Assembly (NCBI GenBank): GCA_037102815.1
Contig: BTPP01000004.1
Span: forward strand, 2,914,001-2,978,000
Source: Neurospora intermedia
Lineage: Eukaryota > Ascomycota > Sordariomycetes > Sordariales > Sordariaceae
Direction of reading: 5' to 3'
Length of the DNA stretch: 64,000 bases
Below, one piece after another: positions 10,321 to 20,202 of this stretch. A program made the position numbers and the translations under genes. How positions within the stretch are numbered: position 1 is the first letter of the stretch; each line of letters opens with the position of its first letter. Below the pieces are notes generated by a model that was given only the letters and a program-made list of their open reading frames with translations, did no database searches and had not been told where the DNA came from.

Positions 10321-11559
10321 ATGTCCACCCTTGCGACAACAGCAGCCGGCACCCTCCGAATGCGGATTCCCTACCGAGAGCTGCCTCCCCCGACCACCAT
10401 CATTCCTGCCACCGCCACGACCCTGCCCGGCGCCGTGGCTGCTCTCAAGTCATTCCTCACCACCCCTCCGCCGTCCGGTTTACCCAATCGAACAGTCATC
10501 CTCACCGGTGCCGGCCTTTCCGTGGCCAGCGGCTTAGCCGATTACCGCGGCGTCAACGGCACCTATCGGGTCAATAAGGATTACAAGCCAATTTTCCACC
10601 ACGAGTTCCTCAACAGTCATGAAACACGGCAGCGATACTGGGCACGAAGCTACATCGGATGGAGGGGTCTGGGACGGGCCGGCCCGAACCCGGGCCACTA
10701 CGCGATCCGGGACCTTGGGGACCTGCTCACCAAGCGCTACAGCGGTGACCGAAACAACAAAGGCATTACGGGCGTAATCACGCAAAATGTCGATTCCTTC
10801 CACAAAATGAGCCATCCCGATATACAAACCGTCGAATTGCACGGGACTCTAGCCTCGGTTGTTTGTACATCGTGCCGGAACCAATTTCCTCGAGATGAGT
10901 ATCAGACCACACTGGCCAGGCTCAACCCGATTTGGGCCGATTTCCTTCGCGAGGCGCTGGCATCGGGAGCCCTGGAGACGGAGGACATTGAAGAACGGAA
11001 CAAAAAGGGTATCAAGATGAACCCAGATGGTGATGTGGACCTGGCCGAGGCACCTTATACCACGTTTCGTTACCCAGCATGTCCGTCATGCCTGAAGGAG
11101 CCGCCACGTCTTGCAGATGGCACCAAGACATGGGTAGAAATCGACAAAGATGGCGCATGGATCCCGTCCAGTACTGCGGGAGTTTTGAAGCCGGCAGTAA
11201 TTATGTTTGGAGAGAGTATAAGCGCCGAGGTCAAGGACGAGGCGGAAAAGGCCATTGACAATGCCGGACGAATGCTCATCCTGGGCACCTCACTCGCAAC
11301 CTACTCGGCCTGGCGGCTGGCACAGCGGGCAAAGCTCCGAGGAATGCCTATAGCCATTGTGAGCATCGGTGGTGTGAGGCGCGAAGAGATGTTCTTTGAA
11401 GATCTAGACCCTAAGATGGCCGGTCCTCATGGGGTTAGAGTGGAGATGGCTACTGAACAGTTGTTACCGGCGCTCGTGGAGGAGCTCAAGAGTTATAACA
11501 ATGGAGCCATGGTGGCCGAGGTACCCGTGGGCAGGTTGTTTACTGAACGAGTCCGCTAA
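10321..11559 (+). CDS. nst-5: NAD-dependent protein deacylase, class II sirtuin (SIRT4-like)
   Basis: Intronless, 412 residues. The NAD-binding signature GAGLSVASGLADYRG begins near residue 63; TQNVDSFH and the catalytic His in ELHGT follow near 155-175. Two CxxC pairs (CTSC, CPSC) form the structural zinc site. MFGESIS and the late Rossmann motif LGTSLATYSAW complete the fold. The GLADYRG form and overall pattern resemble the SIRT4/class II branch rather than Sir2 or Hst2. The first 20 residues (Ser/Thr/Arg, no acidic residue until Glu20) could be a mitochondrial presequence, as for human SIRT4. Sirtuins consume NAD to remove acyl groups from lysine or transfer ADP-ribose. The symbol nst-5 is recalled for the N. 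crassa gene at this position and should be confirmed. Confidence 0.85.
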   Translation: MSTLATTAAGTLRMRIPYRELPPPTTIIPATATTLPGAVAALKSFLTTPPPSGLPNRTVILTGAGLSVASGLADYRGVNGTYRVNKDYKPIFHHEFLNSHETRQRYWARSYIGWRGLGRAGPNPGHYAIRDLGDLLTKRYSGDRNNKGITGVITQNVDSFHKMSHPDIQTVELHGTLASVVCTSCRNQFPRDEYQTTLARLNPIWADFLREALASGALETEDIEERNKKGIKMNPDGDVDLAEAPYTTFRYPACPSCLKEPPRLADGTKTWVEIDKDGAWIPSSTAGVLKPAVIMFGESISAEVKDEAEKAIDNAGRMLILGTSLATYSAWRLAQRAKLRGMPIAIVSIGGVRREEMFFEDLDPKMAGPHGVRVEMATEQLLPALVEELKSYNNGAMVAEVPVGRLFTERVR

Positions 11560-11603
11560 CGGACGCCCATCTATAAATATAATAGAAAAGAGGTCTTGTC
11601 GAC

Positions 11604-12311
11604 TTAGAAGAAGGCACCCTTGAGGGCTGCAGGAGAGATCTTGGGCGTTGTCTCCGTTTGCGTCTCAGGCTGCGTCTGGGATTGTTCCTTTGCGGGCTCT
11701 GCCTTGGCTTGCTGGGCAAGTTTCGCCGCCTTTTGTTGCTTTGCCTTGTGCATGATCTCTTCGCGTTCGATCTCCTTGAGGACTGTCGTTGAATCTTGAT
11801 GTCAGCCGGTGCTCTCCGTATCATGTCCACCTGTGTTTAACGAACCTTCATCCCAAGCAGCCTCCTTCTCCGGATCGCCAGTGCCCAACACCTTCTCAAC
11901 ATCCACCTCTTCACCCTTCTGTATCCTCTCAACCACCTCACGCAAGGTATTGATCCTGACATCGGCCTGGCGCGAAAAGGCCGCAAAGTCTTTTTTGAGC
12001 GAGATCATCTGGATAGCCATGGAACCGATCATTAGAAAAATGATGATAAAGAAGGTGGCCGGATTCCACTCGGTCGATTTCGGCATCTTTGTGTGGTTGA
12101 TGGAGTCATCGCCGAATCGCAAGAACTTGGGAACCAACGACTTCCAAAATGACACTTTGGCGACTCTAGGGACGATTACATCCGGGGCGCCGCTCGCGAG
12201 GCGAATCGAGGTTGAAAACGAAGCTCGAAGAACTGTCGAGGGGACTTGACGATGGAGCAAGGCAGCATGCGCATTGCGCCCAAGGCGCTGAGGAAGAGCA
12301 GTTCGGCGCAT
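11604..12311 (-). CDS. Predicted mitochondrial inner-membrane protein, DUF5321-like
   Basis: Two exons (11846-12311 and 11604-11782) join in phase to 214 residues. The intron has donor GTTCGT, branch CTGAC and acceptor CAG. The first about 40 residues are Arg/Ser/Ala-rich without acids (MRRTALPQRLGRNAHAA), a typical mitochondrial targeting sequence. A single hydrophobic segment (about 90-107, FFIIIFLMIGSMAIQMI) is followed by a charged helix (INTLREVVERIQKG) and a C-terminal tail rich in Lys, Gln and Ala. The layout resembles a fungal-only family of unknown function listed as DUF5321; that assignment is from memory. The stop lies 45 bases past the sirtuin stop, so the two genes are convergent. 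Confidence 0.8.
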
Positions 12312-12987
12312 GGGAGCAATTGGAAATGTCGCGTTGTCTTGTATTGGGATTCGGTGGCTATTGAGGCCTGAGTAGAATTGCGACGGATCAGGGCAATTGT
12401 CGAGATCAAGTGTTGCTGAAGAGAAACTGGGAGAGACCCTGAAAAGAGAAAGTGAGAAGACGACTCGAAGCTTCGTTCTTCTTCGGGCAAAAAGTTCACT
12501 CGAGTTCAGTTCAGTTCAGTTGCAGTGACACAGCGCCAAAATTCCCACAAGTGACATCCCGCCTCACACGGCAGGCAAAGGTGGGGTCTTTCTGTCATTC
12601 CATCCCGCTGGCTGGCCGATGCGCCCCACGCAGCGAGGTACGTACACAGTACCGCGTGCTTCGTACCTGCGTTGCAGTTGCCCGGGCAACTCGTTGAATC
12701 TTTGTTGCGACCAAGTCAACATCCCGCCAACAAGGGTTCAGTTCGTTCTCCCCGTCTTCAGCAGCCGGATTCGTGACCGGGGGGAGCTCCATTGTTGGAC
12801 ACCAATTCGCGATCCACCTTGGCGTTTGCTTCCACATCTTATTCACAATCCAGCCATCCTTCCTTCATGCACTACCCTCTTTTACCGTCTTTTGGATAGT
12901 GTCCCTAGTCCTCTACCTACGTTATAGGCGATGACATGATTAGGAATCAGCCCATTAGACCTTCTCTCTCTGCGTTACGACAGCTTC
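12312..12987. other. Divergent promoter between mitochondrial protein and separase
   Basis: A 676-base region from which two genes are read outwards. It contains about four tandem copies of the pentamer GTTCA near 12502-12520, and a pyrimidine-rich CTTCTCTCTC stretch just ahead of the separase ATG. No coding sequence seen. Confidence 0.45.
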
Positions 12988-15900
12988 ATGGATACCATAC
13001 ACTCCCAAGCTGACGCCGTGCGCAGCGCCGTCTCTTCGGTGACAACATGTACGCCCGCCATCACAGCTCTTCTCAAGAGCCTGCTTTTACCCAAAGACGA
13101 TGCCACGGCCGCGGCAGAAATAACAACAGCAACAACAACAAAGACAGCGTCATCAACGAGGCCGCGGTCGAGAGCAAACAACACAGCTACCAAGGCTACC
13201 ACAGCATCAAAGAAAGACAACGGGCTCTTGCCCAAGGAAAAGGCAACATTGGCAACACATGTTGTCAACGGAACCCTTCGCGCCCTGAGCGACTATGCAA
13301 AGAACCCACCAACATCCGCGAGACCCCCAACGCCTACCAAGCGGCCAGCGCCCCAAGAGGAAGAATTGTTGAGGTCAGCCACGACGAGAAACCCGCTCCA
13401 ACGATGTAGCTCTACCAACTCGACACCGTTATCTCCCCTACAGCCTCGTGCCCTGAACAGAGTCACCACTTCTCCGGCCCTCTCGAAGCGCTCTCTCTCG
13501 CCAGCCAAGGCTCCGAAACATGACACAAACCTCCTTGCCACGGTTGAATGCGCTCGTGTTGCCTTGGGCACTCTGCGCCAGTTACACACGTCCAGCAAGC
13601 TCACGCTCCCCGAGTTACAGTTAGAGACCGGCATGTCTTCTCTAATCGCCAGGTTAATTACGCTCGGACTACACGATCAAGCCCTCAAGGAATTGCGCAT
13701 CTTGAAGAAGAGATTGGAGACACCGTCCGGTTCGATAACAACAAAGAAGCCAACCAAGACGACTGCTACCGAACCACCCAAGACGGCGGCGCAAGTGTAC
13801 ACGGAGATTCTCGATTTCGGCCAAGTCAAATCCTTGGGACCGGCCCTTGCTCTCGTTATCACGACACAAATACAGGCATTGCGCCTCCTATCGGCGAACA
13901 AAAAGCCAAATGCGATCGAGGCCGTCGTTCCTCTCTTACGCCAGGACCACAGCTCATCACCTGCTTCCCTCCTCTTACGGTCAGAAACTGAAAAGGGCGC
14001 CGATGTTGCCAAGATTGCCCGCCAGATGGAAACTCTGGCTCAATGCATGATTTCCTTGACCCCCAGCGCATCCAGCAAGGACGACACGCTCAGCATAGAA
14101 CCGCGGCTTAGTATCTCCCCGGTATCCGCCATCGAGCTGCAATGCTTTGCTTTGGAGACGAGACTACAATGGTGGAAGTTGGCACAACACAAGGGTGATG
14201 TGGAAAAGGACATCATCATGCCTCTCTCTCGGTACATGGGTGCCTTCGTTCGTCGGAGCCAGGAGAGCGGGCGCTCTACTTATGCTACTTGCCTCTCAGT
14301 ATATACCAGGGTTCGGTCTCAGCTCGATACGTACGGCGCACAACTGTCCGAAGCATCAAGGACACCTCTTTCTCAGATTTACCAGGTTTTAGCGGTCCTG
14401 GCACGAGAGGCCGGAAAGGTGGCAGATGCAGTTTCTTGGGCGACGAAGCTCAAAGATGGGGTCGATGCAAAGGTGGACTCGGTCGCCAAGATATGCTCCA
14501 TCTCAGCGCAACTATTGTCCCTCCAACTCAAGGACCCGGTAAAGTACTGTCATGATAACCAGCTTCTCGACGAGGTAGTTGCTGGTCTTTCAGGCCCCCT
14601 GCGGGGTGATTCCAATGACCTCGACGAGTTACTCAATAACGTCTGCTCGGTCAGGAGAGCAGCCATGAAGCTTCTTCTTGCTCTGTTAAAAAAAGAAAAT
14701 GATGGGTTTGCTGATTTTACTTCCAATTGCCGAGAATCCCTAGAATCATTCGTCCTTCAATGCCCCCGGTTTTGTCTACGATGGCTTGGTAAACCGCCGG
14801 AGCCCAAGAGCAGCACGAAGGACTACCTCAGATACGAGCAACGCCGTCAACTACTCCTACAGTCTATTCAGCATACCCTTGACTCATCATTCATCATCGT
14901 CAAGACACGCCTCGAAGAGAAGAGGTTGGAGTGGGACTTTATGGATTCGATTCTTAATGATTGTCTTTTGCTCTTGGAATACATAGGGGATATGGGCGCT
15001 GCCGGCTCGCAGAGCATGTACCATGTCAAGATTTCGCACTTCTACTATCTACAGTATAATGTATTACGACAACAATCCACGGACCCCAAGGATGTGGCGC
15101 CCTTACGAGCTCTCCGTCGTTCGATCGATTGCGTGAAGCACAGGTCGACAGCAGAGAAAGACAAGGCGCAGCTCATCTTGAAGTTGGAACGAATGGCCGA
15201 GATGGCTCGGACACTGGGCAGGAATGAGCAGGCTCTCACCGCGCTACAGACCATCCGGACGAGTATGCTCGATGACGGGATTCTCGAAAGTGTCGTCGGT
15301 GCACTGGCGACAGACTCGCCGCTTATCGTGTGGCAAAGGGACGAGAAGGCCGAGACTTTATCTCGTGCTCTGGTGGCTACTGCAAAGATGGAGCATGTCT
15401 TTATGGATTGGACAGTGGATCTACCAGAAGCTGAACAAGCTGCCGGACTCGAACACCGGTTACACTACATTCTATTGGGTGGCAACCCGACTATGAGTGG
15501 AAGAAAGAGGGAAGAAGAAATTACTCTCGAGCACCCTGTCGTGGATGCTTTGCTCCGCATCTATGTCCCGACACGGTATCCCATACGAAGACTCAGAGTA
15601 CTGTTGGCGCTTTTGAGCTCTGCCATTGGCAACCAGCGAAAGGTACCCGAGTTGCTTGCTATCACTAGGGACGCTACGCAGGTGGAACCGGATAACCTCG
15701 GCGAAGATGCTGGACTTGCCCGCTTTGTGCCGCATATGGGAGCCTTCTATCACTCAATCACAGCTTTGTCGGATGGTTACTCTGATCTTGGAGCGGTTGA
15801 ACGATGCCTTGAGACGTGGAAGTCGATCGTCAAGACTTGTCAAACCAAAACAGATGTGGAACGATCAATCGACGATATTCCTGGCCTTCTGGATCATCTA

Positions 15901-18900
15901 CAGGCCATGGCTGACTTTCTCCGCTTGAGCGGTCACGATAACATGGTAGCTATGGTCCTGGAACTGACGGCGGATATTGCCAGACTAGCGGACGGCCCCA
16001 GGCTGGAAGACATTGTTCAGCATGCCTCAACCCTGGCTCTGCAATACACCAATCTAGGGCAATCCATAAAAGCTGAGCAGACCTTCGCCGAGGCACTGCA
16101 ATATCTCAAGAAACAGGCTAATATACCCGGTGACGCGGTTGCCACCTTCCACCTCTCCTGGACAGAACACTTCATCGCCACCGGTGATCTCACTCAGGCA
16201 GAATACCATCTTGCTCAGGCCCGGGCTGCAGTCGAGGCTGAAGCTATGCCAGGCAAGGTCTCCCGTGCTCGGCGGAAATATCTGGTGGCCTATGCTTCTT
16301 ATCTTCATTCTCTCGTTACCCAGGAACGGGGTGAATCCCACCATGCTTTGGTCTACGCCCGAGAAAGCGTCCGCTGCATCTTTCAGGACTGGGTCAAGGT
16401 AGAACAACAGTTGTCAGCAGCAAAATCATCCGCCCGTTCCTCAACCGACGACTCAGCCATGTTCAATACCGACGACGCTACCTGTGACCTTTCGGCCACC
16501 GGAAAAGAGACGCCTTACCTGGGGCCAGAATCGTGGAAGCTCGCCCTCACTCTGTACCGAAACACTCTACGCTTGTCGTCCATCTACGCGCATCTAGGCA
16601 TGTTCCAAGAGACGATGTACTACGCGGAGCAGGCGCAGAAGATTGCCAATAGCGCCAGCTCGGGGATTCTCAAAGCTGGCTGCGCGACCTGGATGGGCTC
16701 GGTGTACGTCAAGGCGGCGAACATTCCCAAGGCGATGGAAATGTTGCAGGAGGCGGCTAATTTGCTCCCGGAGGAAAGCAATTCGTTTTCTTCGGCCGTG
16801 CTGGCTTGCCAGATTGGGGCTATGTGCTTGGATCTGAAGAGCTTTGAGGGCGCCGAGGCGATGATTGGGAGGGCGGAGGCGATTCTAGAAGGGTTGATGG
16901 AGGTTAGTGCTGCGTCGGTGCCGGTTGCTGGGGAGAAGAACGAGAGTGAGGAGAAGGGAACGGCTATGAGGGGACTCAAGGGGCCTGCGGCTGTACGGCA
17001 ACTGTCGAAACCGGTCAAGAGTGTCCATTCGAGATCTGCGCTTTCGGCGAGACCAAAGGCGGCGACACATGTCCCTGCTCCTCAGTCTGTTGAGGATGCT
17101 CAGCTTTCGAAACTCAGAGCGGCGATTATGGTGCAAAAGGCTACGGCGAAACTGGCGAAGAGGGATTGGAATTCGGCTTTGGCGATGCTTGAAGGTGTCA
17201 AAACGCGGTCCAAGAAGTCATTGTCTGCAATCATCTCGGACGAGCAGATGATCATGGCGTCTTGTCTGCTGGGCATGAGCATGGAGCAGATGGCCCACGA
17301 TCCGGTGTTTTCGGTCATTCATGATTCCACCATTTCATATCCTGCTGTTTCTGATTCCCAAGGAAAGGATAGAGGTTCTGCAGGCCACCCAGCTCTTCTT
17401 CAAGAGAGAAAGCGGGTTGCCACTCAGGATACCACAGATCAGGAAAAGGCGGAGTACGTGGATAATCTTCGACAAGCCCAGCAATCCCTTCTCGAGGCCC
17501 ATGCCGTGGCCACAGTCTGTGGTGACTCAAGTCTCATTCACAAGATCTCTGTCATGCTGCAGAATGTCGGTCTTCTTCTTTCCGCTACGGCATCATCTGG
17601 GAAGGCCAAAGCATCCGCTTCTTCTGGACACACTGCCTATTCGGTCGAGCTGGGCCGTAACCTCACATGGCGCAGGGAACGCAAAGCTCTCATGCTGGAG
17701 AAGAACGGACCCAAAACTGATGCATATAGCTGGCCTAATTTCATGGACTTGCCTGTTGAGCCGCTTGGCCGGATGAGTTTGGGCTTCTCGCTGGACCTAC
17801 AAAAGTTTCAGAGAGACTACATTGACATTATCCCGAAGCCTTGGAGCGTGGTGTCTATCTCGCTGAGCGACAATAAGCATGATCTGTGCATCACCAAGCT
17901 ACAGGCGGGTTGCACGCCCTTCGTTCTTCGACTTCCACTTGATCGTGCCAGTTCGCGCGATGCAGACAACGAGGTGTTCAACTACCAACAAGGAAGGGCC
18001 GAGTTGCTGGAGATTATTCGCCTGGCCAACGAGACTTGCCACGATGCCAGAGACTTCTCTGTCAAGGGCGCCAAGACTGCTTGGTGGGCAGACCGTGAGG
18101 CGCTGGATAATCGTATGAAGGATCTGTTGACGAACATTGAGCAGATCTGGCTCGGCGGCTTCAGGGGTATCTTCAGCCAGCACCAGACCCAAGGCGGCAA
18201 GAGGAAGGAGTTGATGAACAAGTTTGGCGCAACGTTTGAAAACATGTTGGACAAGTATCTCCCCAGCCGGAGACAGGTACATCATCGCGGGAAGAAAGCT
18301 GGCGGCGGTCAGGAGCCGCAATCAGAGAAAGTCACCGTTGATCCTCGCATCCTGGAACTCTTCATCGGTCTCGGCGATACCGGCGACCAAAATGTCGACC
18401 TTGACGAGGAACTAACCGACTTGCTCTACTTTGTCGTCGACATCCTCCAGTTCCACGGCGAGCGCAACGCCTACGACGAGATCGACTTTGACTCCATGGT
18501 CGTCGAAATGCTGGATGCCCTGCACGCCTATCACGCGGCTGTCAACGAACTCGACGGAGGCGGCGACGAGCACGCTCACACCATTCTCATGCTCGACAAG
18601 GCTCTGCACGTTTTCCCCTGGGAGTCCCTCCCGTGTTTACAAAACCTGGCCGTATCCCGCATGCCAAGTCTTGGTTGTCTCCGCCGCGCCATTCTAGACA
18701 TGAAGACCCCTCGACCTGCTGCTCAACCCGCAAAGGAAGAAGACGGCGACTCAATAATGTTGGACGCCGACACCATTCCCCTTATATCCACCGGGACATC
18801 AACATCATCACCACAGTCTCTTTCTCATCCGCAAGGCCACCACGCCTCTTCTATCAAAGGCACCTACATCCTCAACCCCTCCTCCGATCTCCTCACTACC

Positions 18901-19539
18901 CAAAAGACCTTCAGCCCCCTCCTAACCTCCCACCTCGGCCCCTCCCCCCGTACGTGGACATCCATAACCGCCCGCCCGCCCACCGAGTCTCAATTCGCCT
19001 CAGCCCTCACCAACTCGGACATCTTGTTGTATTTCGGCCACGGCTCCGGCGCCCAATACATCCGCGGCCGCACCATCCGTCGCTTATCTCCTCGATGTAA
19101 TGCCACGGTCCTGTTGATGGGATGCAGCTCCGCCAAGCTGAACGAGGCAGGCGAAGGGTTTGAAGTCTATGGTCCGGCGTGGAATTACATGATGGCGGGC
19201 GCGCCGGCGGTGGTGGGGACACTGTGGGATGTTACGGATCGGGATATCGATCGGTTTACAGGGAGGTTGTTGGAGGAGTGGGGGTTGTTTGGACCAGGTG
19301 TGTTTAATAAAACTGAGGAGAAGAGAGAGGAAGAGAAGCGGAGGAGGAGGGGGAAGGGGTTGGATAAGGGGAATGAGGGTGATATGGAAAAGGAAGAGGA
19401 GAAAAAAGAGGAGGAGGGAAAGAAGGGGAAGAAGAGTTTGGTGGAAGCGGTGGCGAGCGCGAGAGGAGCGTGTCGGTTCCGCTATGTCACAGCGGCTGCT
19501 ATTGCTGTTTATGGTATTCCTGTTTATCTTCAGGAGTGA
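12988..19539 (+). CDS. esp1: Separase (separin), cysteine protease of clan CD, family C50
   Basis: A single uninterrupted frame of 2183 residues, the usual size for Esp1/Cut1/BimB. The catalytic domain is at the C-terminus: His2018 in LLYFGHGSGAQYI and Cys2046 in VLLMGCSSAKL, the conserved separase dyad 28 residues apart. GTLWDVTDRDIDRF follows as in other separases. The first about 1700 residues are a mostly helical TPR/ARM-like superhelix (for example LEHRLHYILLGGN and VERCLETWKSIVKTC). Between Cys2046 and the end lies a strongly charged Glu/Lys insertion (about 2105-2155). Separase cleaves the Scc1/Rad21 cohesin subunit at anaphase after APC/C destroys its inhibitor securin. The gene is named bimB in Aspergillus and ESP1 in yeast. 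Confidence 0.95.
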   Translation: MDTIHSQADAVRSAVSSVTTCTPAITALLKSLLLPKDDATAAAEITTATTTKTASSTRPRSRANNTATKATTASKKDNGLLPKEKATLATHVVNGTLRALSDYAKNPPTSARPPTPTKRPAPQEEELLRSATTRNPLQRCSSTNSTPLSPLQPRALNRVTTSPALSKRSLSPAKAPKHDTNLLATVECARVALGTLRQLHTSSKLTLPELQLETGMSSLIARLITLGLHDQALKELRILKKRLETPSGSITTKKPTKTTATEPPKTAAQVYTEILDFGQVKSLGPALALVITTQIQALRLLSANKKPNAIEAVVPLLRQDHSSSPASLLLRSETEKGADVAKIARQMETLAQCMISLTPSASSKDDTLSIEPRLSISPVSAIELQCFALETRLQWWKLAQHKGDVEKDIIMPLSRYMGAFVRRSQESGRSTYATCLSVYTRVRSQLDTYGAQLSEASRTPLSQIYQVLAVLAREAGKVADAVSWATKLKDGVDAKVDSVAKICSISAQLLSLQLKDPVKYCHDNQLLDEVVAGLSGPLRGDSNDLDELLNNVCSVRRAAMKLLLALLKKENDGFADFTSNCRESLESFVLQCPRFCLRWLGKPPEPKSSTKDYLRYEQRRQLLLQSIQHTLDSSFIIVKTRLEEKRLEWDFMDSILNDCLLLLEYIGDMGAAGSQSMYHVKISHFYYLQYNVLRQQSTDPKDVAPLRALRRSIDCVKHRSTAEKDKAQLILKLERMAEMARTLGRNEQALTALQTIRTSMLDDGILESVVGALATDSPLIVWQRDEKAETLSRALVATAKMEHVFMDWTVDLPEAEQAAGLEHRLHYILLGGNPTMSGRKREEEITLEHPVVDALLRIYVPTRYPIRRLRVLLALLSSAIGNQRKVPELLAITRDATQVEPDNLGEDAGLARFVPHMGAFYHSITALSDGYSDLGAVERCLETWKSIVKTCQTKTDVERSIDDIPGLLDHLQAMADFLRLSGHDNMVAMVLELTADIARLADGPRLEDIVQHASTLALQYTNLGQSIKAEQTFAEALQYLKKQANIPGDAVATFHLSWTEHFIATGDLTQAEYHLAQARAAVEAEAMPGKVSRARRKYLVAYASYLHSLVTQERGESHHALVYARESVRCIFQDWVKVEQQLSAAKSSARSSTDDSAMFNTDDATCDLSATGKETPYLGPESWKLALTLYRNTLRLSSIYAHLGMFQETMYYAEQAQKIANSASSGILKAGCATWMGSVYVKAANIPKAMEMLQEAANLLPEESNSFSSAVLACQIGAMCLDLKSFEGAEAMIGRAEAILEGLMEVSAASVPVAGEKNESEEKGTAMRGLKGPAAVRQLSKPVKSVHSRSALSARPKAATHVPAPQSVEDAQLSKLRAAIMVQKATAKLAKRDWNSALAMLEGVKTRSKKSLSAIISDEQMIMASCLLGMSMEQMAHDPVFSVIHDSTISYPAVSDSQGKDRGSAGHPALLQERKRVATQDTTDQEKAEYVDNLRQAQQSLLEAHAVATVCGDSSLIHKISVMLQNVGLLLSATASSGKAKASASSGHTAYSVELGRNLTWRRERKALMLEKNGPKTDAYSWPNFMDLPVEPLGRMSLGFSLDLQKFQRDYIDIIPKPWSVVSISLSDNKHDLCITKLQAGCTPFVLRLPLDRASSRDADNEVFNYQQGRAELLEIIRLANETCHDARDFSVKGAKTAWWADREALDNRMKDLLTNIEQIWLGGFRGIFSQHQTQGGKRKELMNKFGATFENMLDKYLPSRRQVHHRGKKAGGGQEPQSEKVTVDPRILELFIGLGDTGDQNVDLDEELTDLLYFVVDILQFHGERNAYDEIDFDSMVVEMLDALHAYHAAVNELDGGGDEHAHTILMLDKALHVFPWESLPCLQNLAVSRMPSLGCLRRAILDMKTPRPAAQPAKEEDGDSIMLDADTIPLISTGTSTSSPQSLSHPQGHHASSIKGTYILNPSSDLLTTQKTFSPLLTSHLGPSPRTWTSITARPPTESQFASALTNSDILLYFGHGSGAQYIRGRTIRRLSPRCNATVLLMGCSSAKLNEAGEGFEVYGPAWNYMMAGAPAVVGTLWDVTDRDIDRFTGRLLEEWGLFGPGVFNKTEEKREEEKRRRRGKGLDKGNEGDMEKEEEKKEEEGKKGKKSLVEAVASARGACRFRYVTAAAIAVYGIPVYLQE

Positions 19540-20202
19540 GGGGAAGGAAGAACGGGAGTACGATTTTGGGGTGGGTGGGTTGGAAAAAAGCGATATCGGT
19601 ATGGCGAAGGAAACATATATTAGATGCCAGTGTTTGTGTATTGTGGGGGTATGAAAGGCTGTTTTCTTGTCTCTTGTTGCTTAGAAAAGGGGGTTTATGG
19701 CTTCTTTTTCGTTTTCCTTTGGTTTTCTTTTGCTTTGTTTGGTCTTTCATTTGCTCATGGATTATGACGACGCGCATTGGGTTTTAGCTAGCTTTGTATA
19801 GCCTGCGCGGCGCGGTGTCTTGAGTGTATTGTTCGGTTATAGAGATATGATTGTTATGAGAAATGGTTTGGGAATGAAGATTATGACTTTTTACTTACGT
19901 TCTGTGCTGCTGTGACTGCCGTTTTCAGAATGCAAGTTAGACTAGTTTGCACGCTTGATATATTCCAAAAAATTATGATGTAAACTGAATGATAAATGGA
20001 TTGAAAATATGTATGTACATGTTAGTTAGATATGTTCAACGATACGTCGAAGTATTTACAGAAGAAGCGAAGAGTCTCCTCTAGAGACAGACAGACAGAC
20101 ACCTTTATCACCAATCAAAGAAGAGACCCAGCCTACCAACCAAACATCCTCTCCTCGCCCGTTTCTCCAATCTCCTTCCCGCTACACACCACCCTTCATC
20201 AT
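19540..20202. other. Intergenic, convergent 3' ends of separase and cdh-1
   Basis: Tail-to-tail spacer. The part right of 19840 is AT-rich, as expected for 3' UTR and polyadenylation signals. A (GACA)n run lies near 20088-20101. No gene seen. Confidence 0.45.
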
